From Pyropia yezoensis (lineage: Eukaryota > Rhodophyta > Bangiophyceae > Bangiales > Bangiaceae): a stretch of DNA of 64,000 nucleotides. Positions within the stretch are counted from its first letter, which is position 1. The number at the start of each line of letters is the position of its first letter. The notes below the pieces were generated by a model that saw only the letters and a program-made list of their open reading frames with translations, was not told the DNA's origin and did not search any database. The DNA lies in contig CM020620.1 of assembly GCA_009829735.1 (NCBI GenBank), positions 20,682,020 through 20,746,019 on the forward strand. The letters are read 5' to 3'. The position numbers and the translations under genes were made by a program. Below are positions 51,433 through 60,795 of this stretch, one piece after another.

Positions 51433-51932
51433 NNNNNNNNNNNNNNNNNNNNNNNNNNNNNNNNNNNNNNNNNNNNNNNNNNNNNNNNNNNNNNNNNNNN
51501 NNNNNNNNNNNNNNNNNNNNNNNNNNNNNNNNNNNNNNNNNNNNNNNNNNNNNNNNNNNNNNNNNNNNNNNNNNNNNNNNNNNNNNNNNNNNNNNNNNNN
51601 NNNNNNNNNNNNNNNNNNNNNNNNNNNNNNNNNNNNNNNNNNNNNNNNNNNNNNNNNNNNNNNNNNNNNNNNNNNNNNNNNNNNNNNNNNNNNNNNNNNN
51701 NNNNNNNNNNNNNNNNNNNNNNNNNNNNNNNNNNNNNNNNNNNNNNNNNNNNNNNNNNNNNNNNNNNNNNNNNNNNNNNNNNNNNNNNNNNNNNNNNNNN
51801 NNNNNNNNNNNNNNNNNNNNNNNNNNNNNNNNNNNNNNNNNNNNNNNNNNNNNNNNNNNNNNNNNNNNNNNNNNNNNNNNNNNNNNNNNNNNNNNNNNNN
51901 NNNNNNNNNNNNNNNNNNNNNNNNNNNNNNNN
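51433..51932. other. Assembly gap (500 N)
   Basis: Exactly 500 N, a conventional placeholder for a gap of unknown size. The sequence on its left is G-rich host DNA; on its right it is already inside a Ty3/gypsy element, so the 5' LTR and gag of that element are missing. Confidence 1.
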
Positions 51933-52837
51933 GGGGAAAGCCCCACGGAGAGCGCGGTTGAGCCGACGCCCGCATCAACCCCCGGGTACACCTTCCGGCC
52001 CCGACGACACGGCGTCAGGGGATTGATGACCAACCTCCGAGGTTGGGAGGAGAGGACGGGAAGCCCCTTCACGTTGAACCAGACAAGGGCCCTGTTCAGG
52101 ATGCCCGAGCTAACACCGGATATCGGTGTAGGACATGTGTTGTTTAACTTGGAGAACTTCAAGGTATCAGCCACACTGGGGGTTGACCCCCAGTCGACAC
52201 GATCGTACTACCCTGTACTGGACACAGGGGCTGGACCCAACCTTATCCGGAAGGATACCCTCCCGGACAAGTGGCTTCCACGAGTCAGAGTGACTCGGGG
52301 ACCCACCATCAAGGACGCGAATGGTCGACTCATTCGTACGACCGCAGCGATGTCGCTGCAGGTTACCATCGGGGATCTCACCACGGAAGTTGACTTCCTG
52401 GTATGTGAAACGCTATCGGTGCCCTGCATACTGGGGTGCACCTTCATCAACGTTCACGTTGATGCAATCCGGCCAGGCCGGAGGACCGTCGAGCTTCAAG
52501 AAGCCGACGGGACGAAGCGAGGACACACGGCTATCGTCAGGGACCTGACGCTACAAGGAAGCCACGTTAACGTGGCTGAGGTGTACGCAAGCGTCGAGCC
52601 GAAGACACTTCGGTTGGCCGAGCGAACTCGCTTTGAGCCGTTGTCAGAGACAGTCCTCCCGGTTAACTGCGACCTCGCAGGCATCTGCAGAGTCCAGTCC
52701 AACCTACGGACGTACAAGCGCCATGGGTTGACCATGGCCAACTGTCTCATAGACCTCCCAGCAGGAGGGTCGTCCCTCCTAGTGATGGCGAACTACCGCC
52801 GTAAGGCAGTCACCCTCCCGAAGGGAACTATCCTCGG
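51933..52837 (+). CDS. gypsy protease region (partial)
   Basis: Open in frame 3 from the gap. The pepsin-like retroviral protease is centred on PVLDTGAGPNLI (about 52213-52248), followed by DFLVCETLSVPCILG with the hydrophobic-hydrophobic-Gly motif of the fold. It would cleave the Gag-Pol polyprotein. Near 52837 the natural reading moves to the next frame, a likely one-base deletion; the first frame continues only as a shadow to 53009. Confidence 0.85.
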
Positions 52838-54007
52838 ATTGCCGAACTCTACGAAGGAGATATCCTTACCCCTGATAAGGAAGGTCAAGTGGAACCACTT
52901 GAAGTACTGGCGGTCGCCGAGACCACCGAGCGACAGCAACCCGATGACGGGAAGCCTAACCCATCGGCGGCTCCGGCGGACCTGCCGCCAAAGGACCAAG
53001 AGGCCTTGAAGGCACTGGCCGAGGCTGACCTCGACCACCTTCCCCCTTCGGTAGCCGAAGGGGTACGACGGATGCTAAGAAAGCATGACGTTATGTGGAC
53101 AGGCGGGGCCTTGGGGACCATTGGGGCAACCCAACATCGTATAGACCTGGTACCAGGCGCACGACCCGCCCGCTCACAACCGCACCGAGCGGGACCTATG
53201 CAACGAGAGATCGTTGATGGAGAAGTGAAGAGGATGAGTGAAGCTAAGGTGATCCGACCTTCGATGTCGGAATGGGGTGCCCCAGTCGTTATTGTGCCGA
53301 AGAAGGATCAAACCCCTCGGTTTTGCATCGATTATCGACGCCTCAACTTGGTTACCAAGAAGGACTCATACCCTTTACCAAGGATGGATGAATGCATCGA
53401 CTCCCTGGGGGAGGCTACGGTGTTTACCACCATCGACTGCAATGCCGGATACTGGCAGATCCCGGTGGCGGACGAGGATATCCCCAAGACGGCATTCGTC
53501 TGTCACAGTGGAGTGTACGAGTTCCTAAGGATGCCCTTCGGATTGTCCAACGCCCCCGCTACATTCCAGCGGGCTATCGACATCATACTGTCTGGGGTGA
53601 AGTGGCGTAACTGCCTAGTGTACCTCGATGACGTCATCGTCTTCTCGCGTAACATGGATGACCATGTACAACATGTTGACGAGGTACTCACCCTCTTGAG
53701 GAACGCCGGGGTAACCCTGCGTCTGAAGAAGTGCGCCTTCTTCCAACAGACGGTCGAATATCTGGGCCACCAGATAACCCCTGGTAAACTAGGGGTACTC
53801 GAAGCCAATACCCGGGCACTCCGGGATGCCCGGTTCCCTAACACCCAGACGCAGCTCAAGAGCTTCCTGGGAATGTGCAATGTATACCGACGGTTCGTCA
53901 AGGACTTCGCTCGGATAGCTAAACCGTTAACGGTTCTTACGAGCAGTACCTTACCCAAGGTACTCCAACCCCTTCGCCTAGCGAAGAGGAGGCATTCGAG
54001 TCGCTGA
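52838..54007 (+). CDS. gypsy reverse transcriptase region
   Basis: Open in frame 2 (390 codons). It contains the RT palm and fingers: KVIRPSMSEWGAPVVIVPKKD, FCIDYRRLN, TTIDCNAGYWQI with the first catalytic Asp, MPFGLSNAPATFQ and the active-site YLDDVIVFS (about 53620-53646), then LGHQI and the thumb/connection (FLGMCNVYRRFV). The frame ends shortly after TVLTSS with a shift to the RNase H frame around 53950-53985. Confidence 0.93.
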   Translation: MAELYEGDILTPDKEGQVEPLEVLAVAETTERQQPDDGKPNPSAAPADLPPKDQEALKALAEADLDHLPPSVAEGVRRMLRKHDVMWTGGALGTIGATQHRIDLVPGARPARSQPHRAGPMQREIVDGEVKRMSEAKVIRPSMSEWGAPVVIVPKKDQTPRFCIDYRRLNLVTKKDSYPLPRMDECIDSLGEATVFTTIDCNAGYWQIPVADEDIPKTAFVCHSGVYEFLRMPFGLSNAPATFQRAIDIILSGVKWRNCLVYLDDVIVFSRNMDDHVQHVDEVLTLLRNAGVTLRLKKCAFFQQTVEYLGHQITPGKLGVLEANTRALRDARFPNTQTQLKSFLGMCNVYRRFVKDFARIAKPLTVLTSSTLPKVLQPLRLAKRRHSSR

Positions 54008-56049
54008 AGCGAGCCCTACTAGCCCCACCCGTCCTTGCGTTACCGCATAGACGGGGTACCTTCGTCATCGATGTCGATGCGTGTGATACACAAGTGGGAT
54101 GCACCCTGTTACAGGGAGAGACGTTGATCGGTACCGATAACGTTATCCCGGACCTACGTCCGGTAGGGTACTTCAGCCGGACACTCAACCCGGCTGAGCG
54201 GAACTATAGTGCCACCGAGCGTGAATGCCTCGGAGTTATATGGGCAGTGCAACTGCTCCGTCCATACCTGGAGGGCTCCAGGTTCATCGTGAGGTCCGAC
54301 CACGAACCCCTACGATGGCTCCTCAACCTTGGTGACAAGGATTCCGATAGCCATGGGAGGCTAGCCCGATGGAGGCTGAAGATGGCCGAGCACGACTACC
54401 GCACGGTGTATAAGGCTGGGTCAACCCACCACCTCGGAGACGCGTTGTCTCGACTCGACACCCCGAGCGGGGATACCCGCCCGGTGGACGAGGACATCCC
54501 GGTAGTACCGGTGTGCATGGTGGGTAATGCTACCCAGGGTATGGCTGACCATACCATGGCACACCTTGCGTGCCCATTGACCCTCGCGGACTTCCGCGAG
54601 GCACAGGCCAACGACGATGACTGTAGACGTCATCGTGCTAACCTCCTGGCCGGTACGGCCGGCATCTTCTCCGAGAACGAAGACGGACTCATATACCGGC
54701 GGGCACCCGCCGATGGACGACATCAAGTCGTGGTTCCCGTGTCCTTACGGCAAGCCGTCATGGAACGAGAACATGAGAACCCTACAGCCGGACACCCGGG
54801 GGGTTCACGTATGTTCGCAGCAATGCGAAGGTTCTTCTACTGGCCAGCAATGGCCGTCGACGTGGTCGACCACGTACGGGGATGCCACCCCTGTGCACGT
54901 AACCGCATGAGTCTACATAGGCAGGCGTCTGCCATGAAGCTATTCCCACCTGATGGGCCCAACGAGCAAGTCGCTATCGACATACTCGGGCCACTTCCGA
55001 TAACGGAAGAAGGGAACAGGTACATCCTGGTCATGTCTGACCGCTTCACTAAGCTGTCAAGAGCGGCAGCCATCCCGAATGATACGGCATACACGATCAT
55101 GAACGCAGTGGTTGACCACTGGATCAGTGCATACGGAGTCATGAAGCAACTCCTCTCCGATAACGGAGCAAACCTTACGTCGGCATTCTGCACGAAGGTC
55201 CTGGGCATGTTCGGTATCGAACCACGTCGGGCATCCGACTACCACCCGCAGTCCAACGGGCAGGTGGAGCGGTTCAACCGCACCATCGTAAAGATGCTAC
55301 AGTGCTACGTGGCCGAGCACACGAACACTTGGGACAGGCTTCTGTCCGTACTCACCCTGGCATACAATGCCAGGCCACATCGGAGCACAAACATTGCTCC
55401 GCTGGAGTGGGTCATGCCACTAGGCGTCGGTAACCTGACGCTGCCACCCGGCAGGTGCACTCGGTATGATACACCGAAGGGCCGACCCGCCGAACGCATC
55501 CACCTAGCTTGGTTGGCCAAGCTATCGTGGATGATTCCCAAGCTCAAGGGTGCCCTTGACAGAACACAACTTCGGTATAAGAAGAACTTCGACGCCCGAC
55601 TACGGGTGCGCAACGCAACCCTGGTAACAGGTGACTGGGTCTATATCAGACACCAGAAGTTCCGAGGGAACAAGCTTATGCAACCGGTCAAGGGACCGTA
55701 CCAGATCCTCCACAGAGATGACCACTCTGTTATCTTACACTCCGATACGGAGATCCAACGCATCAGTATGAATGATGTCACACCTGCTCCGAAGCCGGAA
55801 CAGCCTCAGCCGGTACCGGCTGGGTTGCTACATGAAGCCCTTACAACCCACCGATCGGATGACCCGGTGGGACCGGATGGCATTCCATACCAAGTAGAGA
55901 GCGTGGTCGGACACACCGACCCGGACCTACCAGGACCCTGGTACGTCAAGGTTATGTGGGTCGGATACGACTCACCCACCTGGGAACAGGCGGCAAACAT
56001 ACCCCGCCAACTACTCATGCCTTACATGAGGCGACGACGCCTACTGTAA
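53971..56049 (+). CDS. gypsy RNase H, integrase and chromodomain
   Basis: 693 codons in frame 1 up to TAA at 56049. RNase H: Asp in VIDVDAC, Glu in TERECLG, Asp in RSDHEPL. Integrase: the zinc domain is ENPTAGHPGG with the upstream His, and CHPCARN; the catalytic triad is in VAIDILGP, LSDNGANL and NGQVERFNR. The last 60 residues (YQVESVVGHTD, VKVMWVGYDSPTWEQAANI) form a chromodomain with the aromatic positions expected for methyl-lysine reading. These enzymes degrade the RNA template, insert the DNA copy and direct it to chromatin. Confidence 0.95.
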   Translation, partial: PSPSEEEAFESLKRALLAPPVLALPHRRGTFVIDVDACDTQVGCTLLQGETLIGTDNVIPDLRPVGYFSRTLNPAERNYSATERECLGVIWAVQLLRPYLEGSRFIVRSDHEPLRWLLNLGDKDSDSHGRLARWRLKMAEHDYRTVYKAGSTHHLGDALSRLDTPSGDTRPVDEDIPVVPVCMVGNATQGMADHTMAHLACPLTLADFREAQANDDDCRRHRANLLAGTAGIFSENEDGLIYRRAPADGRHQVVVPVSLRQAVMEREHENPTAGHPGGSRMFAAMRRFFYWPAMAVDVVDHVRGCHPCARNRMSLHRQASAMKLFPPDGPNEQVAIDILGPLPITEEGNRYILVMSDRFTKLSRAAAIPNDTAYTIMNAVVDHWISAYGVMKQLLSDNGANLTSAFCTKVLGMFGIEPRRASDYHPQSNGQVERFNRTIVKMLQCYVAEHTNTWDRLLSVLTLAYNARPHRSTNIAPLEWVMPLGVGNLTLPPGRCTRYDTPKGRPAERIHLAWLAKLSWMIPKLKGALDRTQLRYKKNFDARLRVRNATLVTGDWVYIRHQKFRGNKLMQPVKGPYQILHRDDHSVILHSDTEIQRISMNDVTPAPKPEQPQPVPAGLLHEALTTHRSDDPVGPDGIPYQVESVVGHTDPDLPGPWYVKVMWVGYDSPTWEQAANIPRQLLMPYMRRRRLL

Positions 56050-56093
56050 CAACCCAACCGACACCGACATCGGCTGTTGGGGGGTGAGGCTTA

Positions 56094-56217
56094 TACCTAC
56101 TAAGTAGGGTGTGACATGGTTACGGCAGACTTAGGTTTCTAAGTCAAATCAGACTTAGGTTTCTAAGTCGAACCAAGCTTAGGTAACTAAGTAGAGCTAA
56201 GCTTAGGTAACTAAGTA
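56094..56217. repeat. Cluster of short perfect hairpins after integrase
   Basis: Two copies of GACTTAG-GTTT-CTAAGTC at 56128-56145 and 56152-56169, two copies of CTTAG-GTAA-CTAAG at 56178-56191 and 56202-56215, and CCTAC-TAA-GTAGG at 56096-56108. All have 4-base or shorter loops. They fill the first part of the 480-bp spacer between the integrase stop and the antisense ORF stop. Confidence 0.9.
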
Positions 56218-56528
56218 AAACCTGAACCTTAATAAGTTAACTTAAAGGTAAAGGCTAACCTCGATAATATCGAAGTAACTAGGGGGCTTACACGGGAGGA
56301 TGACCTCCCAAAGCCAAGACACAAAGTGAGGGAGGATAACCTCCCCAAGCATGAACCAACCGGAAGAAGTTGGACGGGAGGCAAGGCACCACTGAGCCAG
56401 AAGGGGTACTCCCCAGGGCAGCAAACAGAGGCAAGCAATGCCCCCAGCGGGGGATGAGTTTATACTCACTACTACCCGGCTACCATAAGGGTTGCCGGGG
56501 CCCTCTCCCGCACAATCAATAGCACTCC

Positions 56529-58976
56529 TCAGTGGGTAGACCCACTGCCCGAGGGAGGCCACTCACGCGTAAGCGCGTAGACCTCCGTGCTCCACCGGTC
56601 GGCAACGTCACGACGGTCGACCACCCGAGTTACCTCGGTGCATAGCTGGACGAGGGTGCTGCGGCCAGCCTCCACGTCCTCCAGAGCTTTCTGGAGGCGG
56701 TCCAGCACGCCACCAAAGCAACGCGCTGACCCAACCAGCGCAGCACCTGGGGGGATATCCCCCCAGCTAACAGAGAGACCCCCACGCATTGCGCGGGTAA
56801 CAAGGGCGTCAACGCCTTCATACCAGAGACGGGGACCCCCGTCATGTAGGACAGGGGCGGGAGGTGACACTGGCGCAGCCAGAGGAGCCACAGAAGCCGA
56901 CACGGCTACCACCGGAGCCGGTGGCACCTGGTACGAGGCCCGGTAGGACCCTACCGAAGGGGCTCCACCGTAACCACGGCGGTACTCCGCCCGACGACGG
57001 GACACCTCACGCTCCCCACCCACAGAGCCCCACTCTCGGGGACGACGGCCAACCGCCGCCGGCATCGGGTTACCGAACCACGGAGCAAGGACCTGAAGAG
57101 GGTCATGGATAACCATGGGAATACCCAGGTCAGCAACAGCCTCGGTGGACGCCCACCCATGGCAACTAGGCTCACCCGGCTGAGTACGCCGGACACGCAA
57201 CGAGTGACGAGGCAAGGGGGAAGCCCCAGCCTGCGGGTCCCGGTACGGGGGAAGGGCCAACACCCCAGCCCAGTTCACGGCATCGTGAACAGCCAGCAGG
57301 GCTTCGAACTCCCGGGCCAACCCGGTCTTGGCAGCTATCAGATCCACGCCCAACTGCGCGATGTGCCGACGGACACCCGTCGGAAGATGAAACAGACGAC
57401 CCTGCCGGCGGACGGACAGCAAGAAGGATGAAGCCTGCCCGAGGGTAACCTCAAGGGTGAAGGTACCCTGCAACGGGTGGACCGGTCGCGAGGCCAACAC
57501 ACTCCCGAAGTAGCGAAGACAGGAGCCGGTGTCAAACCGGAAAGCAGGGGCGGGTTCCCACCCCTCCTGCCATAGCGGCGGGCGCACGGGAGTGTATACC
57601 GGAGCACGACCGTTGCCGGTCTGCAACGCACACGTTATATCCGTGCGGAACGCATCCGCCATGACACCATGGTTACGTCGCCAACTCGACGCCGACTTCA
57701 ACCCCGCCATGGGCGGGTAGGGAGCCGTCAACGACAGATACGGGGGTACCCCCGGGTAGTAGTCAAAGTCGGGATACCGACCGGTACGGCTCACCGTCTC
57801 CCCAAACGCAACCGGCTCCGCCGCCGCCGCAATCCCCCGAGCACTAGCCGGGTAGTCAATCTCCCGCGGCAACGCGGGGGCAATCAAGTCGCAGACCCCG
57901 AAGTTGGGGTCGAGGTAGACCTCACCCCGTCCCACCCGGGTGCGCCAGAGCGGCGCATGCCGGTCGTCCGGCTGACTCAGGATCCAATGGTGTTCCACCC
58001 GGACCGCGTTCGGCTGGTTGACCAGCCGCACCAACTCCCGCTCCCAGCACGGGTCCACCTTGACGCGCCGGGAGGATTCTCCACGGGGATGCACCAGGTG
58101 GAAGTCCACCCGCATACGCCCATCGGACTCCATCGACTCTTGCACCGGGAGGCCTCGAACCCGAGCCACCAAGTCGGACACCGACATGGCGGGTTGACCC
58201 GCCGCCACGGCGACGCCGCCACCCAACGGGGCAACCCGGGCAGGACCAGGAAGAATCGGGGGCGCCGGGGGACGCACCACCGGTAGAGGGGCCGACGTCG
58301 GAGATGGACGAGGCCGAGGAGGAAGAAGAAAGGCGGGCGCCCGCCCGGAGTAACTCCCGGTGTCAACCGCCATGGGAGAAGGAGCGTCTTGACCGCTCGA
58401 CGCCCGCGGCACCGCAGGTACGGCACCGGCGCCGGCGCCACCCGTCGGCGTAGCCCCCGCCTCGGAAGGGGAAGGCACTTGGACAGCCTCCGGAGCCGGA
58501 GCCCCGGCCGTGCGGACACCCGCACCGTCTTGACCCGCCGCACCGGGTGTCGCACCGCCACCACCACCCGCGTCAACGTCGGGACCGCCTCGAGGAGTCA
58601 CCGCCCGGACACCCGGACCACCTTGACCAGCCGGAGTCGGCTGCGGGTCGCGACCTCCGCCGCAGGGCGGACCATCTTGAGGTACCTGCGGTGAGCCGGC
58701 ACCGGCACCAGGCCCCATCCGGGCAGCCGGCAGAGAGGGGGTAGAAGCCGCCACGCGCGGTTGACCGCCGGGTTGACCTCCGGCCGACGGCACCGTCGTG
58801 CCGCTGCACACGGACGACAGTCCTCCGGCCGACAGACGGACGGACACCGCAGGCCCGTCGTCGTCAGACGAGCTCACCCCGTAACGCGCGGCGTCGGGAC
58901 CGACAGGCGCGTCGTCCTCCATCTCCTCCCCGATCAGGAGGTCTTCCTCCTCTTCAAGCACCTGGGGATAGGACAT
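56529..58976 (-). CDS. Antisense ORF inside the gypsy element
   Basis: 815 codons on the strand opposite to pol, from ATG 58976 (MSYPQVLEEEEDLL) to TAG/TAA-type stop at 56529; the frame is also open upstream to 59417. Residues 1-45 are acidic. Residues 50-260 are Gly/Pro/Ala-rich and disordered. From Met264 (MSVSDLVARV) to about 640 the composition is globular: FHLVHPRGESSRRVKVD, EHHWILSQPDDRHAPLW, FDYYPGVPPYLSL, RFDTGSCLRYFGS, VHDAVNWAGVLALPPY. The last 170 residues include a helix with repeated polar residues (GGVLDRLQKALEDVEAG). No zinc knuckle, protease or envelope-like membrane span is seen, so it is neither gag nor env in an obvious way. Additional ORFs in the env position, also antisense, are known from some plant Ty3/gypsy elements. 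Its length without a stop in a copy whose pol has two breaks is notable. Function unknown. Confidence 0.75.
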   Translation of the reverse strand: MSYPQVLEEEEDLLIGEEMEDDAPVGPDAARYGVSSSDDDGPAVSVRLSAGGLSSVCSGTTVPSAGGQPGGQPRVAASTPSLPAARMGPGAGAGSPQVPQDGPPCGGGRDPQPTPAGQGGPGVRAVTPRGGPDVDAGGGGGATPGAAGQDGAGVRTAGAPAPEAVQVPSPSEAGATPTGGAGAGAVPAVPRASSGQDAPSPMAVDTGSYSGRAPAFLLPPRPRPSPTSAPLPVVRPPAPPILPGPARVAPLGGGVAVAAGQPAMSVSDLVARVRGLPVQESMESDGRMRVDFHLVHPRGESSRRVKVDPCWERELVRLVNQPNAVRVEHHWILSQPDDRHAPLWRTRVGRGEVYLDPNFGVCDLIAPALPREIDYPASARGIAAAAEPVAFGETVSRTGRYPDFDYYPGVPPYLSLTAPYPPMAGLKSASSWRRNHGVMADAFRTDITCALQTGNGRAPVYTPVRPPLWQEGWEPAPAFRFDTGSCLRYFGSVLASRPVHPLQGTFTLEVTLGQASSFLLSVRRQGRLFHLPTGVRRHIAQLGVDLIAAKTGLAREFEALLAVHDAVNWAGVLALPPYRDPQAGASPLPRHSLRVRRTQPGEPSCHGWASTEAVADLGIPMVIHDPLQVLAPWFGNPMPAAVGRRPREWGSVGGEREVSRRRAEYRRGYGGAPSVGSYRASYQVPPAPVVAVSASVAPLAAPVSPPAPVLHDGGPRLWYEGVDALVTRAMRGGLSVSWGDIPPGAALVGSARCFGGVLDRLQKALEDVEAGRSTLVQLCTEVTRVVDRRDVADRWSTEVYALTREWPPSGSGSTH

Positions 58977-59548
58977 GATAACGGGTGCGGAGTCCCCCGC
59001 GCCCACAAGCCGTCGACGGCTACAACCCGGTACGGTGGGATAACCGGGACGAGCCAGGGAAGCGCGGACACCCGCGCTTATGACCACAAACGGCCACGAG
59101 AAGCGCCACAAACACGCGGGTCGACCCGCGCCCCACGGGGCTACGAACGCGCTCCACCCAGGCACCTGGGCGGGACGGGGCCACCCCCACACACGGGGTA
59201 AGCAAAGGGGGGTCACCCCCAACCGCCCCCACGCAACGCGGGCAGCCCCCGCCCCCCACTCAATCGTCCACACGAGAGGGGCCCCCCTACCACCAGGCAC
59301 CTGGTGGCGGATCCGCTTGCACCACCCCTCGGAAAGGGGGGTCGTGAACAAAAACCCGCATCGGGAAATTAACGGTCCGGAAAACGGATCGTGTGTGTAC
59401 CACACAAAGGGGGGCACCCCCCTCGGCGACCTCGAAAAGGGGTGTCTGTCGCGACGGGGCGCAAAGCCCCACCCGACGGGTAAACAGTCACGCGACCCAC
59501 TTACATTCGGTAACCCGAATGCAACTCGACCCGAGGACGGGCCGAATC
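58977..59548. other. Spacer between antisense ORF and polypurine tract
   Basis: 572 bp with no separate gene. It must contain the promoter and 5' UTR of the antisense ORF if that ORF is expressed; no TATA box is evident. Confidence 0.5.
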
Positions 59549-59559
59549 TAAGGGGGGGA
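59549..59559 (+). other. Polypurine tract of gypsy element
   Basis: TAAGGGGGGGA directly before the TG of the 3' LTR (two bases between), the expected plus-strand primer. Confidence 0.8.
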
Positions 59560-59561
59560 TA

Positions 59562-59924
59562 TGTAGCAATATGGTTGTCCGTATTGTGACCCTAATATTA
59601 GGGGGGCTACTTCTAATCCTTAACTTCCAATTTGAGAGTCCGAGCTGGTCACGGTATCTATAAGTTACGTATGACCAGAGGGACTTGCATCTTGGGGTGG
59701 AGGGTAGTTAGTAGTGTCTCCGAGGGTTTATAACGAGGGGGCCGGTGGCGAATCCACCGCCGGCCAAGGTAGAACAACAAACCCCTCCCATTTGGGCTCC
59801 CATCTTGGTCCCGTGGCTTGCGCTCCAAGGACAGCAACCTTGGCCTCCCGGTGACGTTGGTGCCGATCCCCCTTGGTGAGTGTTCCCTGAGAGTGGACGT
59901 GCGACGGATTCCTATTGTGCTACA
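59562..59924 (+). repeat. gypsy 3' LTR
   Basis: 363 bp that begins TGTAGC and ends with its exact inverted copy GCTACA. The start is set by the polypurine tract, the end by the inverted repeat. The 5' partner is not present because of the gap, so LTR identity and the target duplication (expected to be about GTCTC on the right) cannot be tested. Confidence 0.8.
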
Positions 59925-60158
59925 GTCTCCCGAGGGTGCACGCGGCTGGCTTGGAGCGTACCCGACGGCAAGACGGACGTTTGCTTGAGAGTATTGCCGT
60001 TGTCATGCATTCGGCGAGTGCTGCACGTCGTCCCCGACTTCGCCGATCTGGCACGTCGTCGGGGCTTTGATGCCGAGCCCGCGGGGTGGGGCGACCCAGT
60101 GGCAGAGCGCCTTGCTATGCGCTACTTTATCAATGCGGTTTACCCGTGGTGTTCGTGA
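59925..60158 (+). CDS. 3' coding remnant beside the LTR
   Basis: Immediately after the LTR the plus strand is open for 77 codons to a TGA at 60158, with balanced composition (TRLAWSVPDGKTDVCLRVLP, VVPDFADLARRRGFDAEP, MRYFINAVYPW). The frame passes through the LTR end, so the true 5' part is separated by the insertion. It looks like the C-terminal end of a gene or of another transposon interrupted by the gypsy element. No family recognised. Confidence 0.4.
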   Translation, partial: VSRGCTRLAWSVPDGKTDVCLRVLPLSCIRRVLHVVPDFADLARRRGFDAEPAGWGDPVAERLAMRYFINAVYPWCS

Positions 60159-60795
60159 GCATGAACATCTTTTCTCGTTATCTCAGTCTCCGTCCTACGC
60201 CATGACTTCCTGACTGTGAAACAAAAGAGTAGACGCCGAAGAGGTGGCAGGCAACACCACCGCTGAGGGAACGGAAGAACAAAACATGCAATAGCACTAC
60301 AAGTCATATCCACCGCGTGACCATCGACGTGGAGACTGAATACCGCCGCAAACCTATTGGGCCTGCCAGTACAGCCCATCCCCTCGTATACGATGCACGC
60401 TCATCCGCACGTATGCTCTCCACGTGGAGACTTGGGGTGAATGGAGGCAGTCCAACGCAAAAGTGGGGTCAGCAGAGGGTGCGGGCGGTACTGCCGTCGA
60501 AACCGCAAGCTTTGCCGTCGGCGCCACCTACGCAGCTGCAGAGGCGGTCAGGACCGATGCAAGTCAGGTTGACCCCGTTTAGGGGCAGCACCTGCTCGTG
60601 CCGAAGAGGGTACATCCGTTAACGGCCGTCGCCGACGTGGCGTGACCCCGTTTGCGGGGGCGAGGGTAGAAGAAGAGGATGGCGCCACCCAGGGGAAGGC
60701 ACTGCGGCCGCCGCCGCCGCAGCAAAGTCCGCAGACGCTGCCACGGCCGCAGCTGCAGACACCGCCACGGCCGCAGCTGCAGACACCGCCACGGC
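60159..60795. other. Lower-GC spacer
   Basis: No gene is recognised. Moderate GC down to about 60540 suggests the continuation of the interrupted unit at 59925-60158; composition then returns to GC-rich host DNA. Confidence 0.45.

Larger units (their letters stand above)
51933..59924 (+). mobile_element. Ty3/gypsy chromovirus, 5' end missing
   Basis: In order on the plus strand: end of gag or spacer, aspartic protease, reverse transcriptase (YLDDV), RNase H, integrase and C-terminal chromodomain, then a hairpin-rich spacer, a long antisense ORF, polypurine tract and one 363-bp LTR. RT before integrase defines Ty3/gypsy; the chromodomain places it with chromoviruses, which target heterochromatin through that domain. 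Two one-base frame breaks in pol suggest it is defective. Its GC is clearly lower than that of the host genes. Confidence 0.95.

Noticed and set aside
56529-58976. Antisense ORF as gag of a second, nested element
   Set aside because: No zinc knuckle or capsid-like helices, no second set of LTRs or pol; it sits cleanly between integrase and the polypurine tract.
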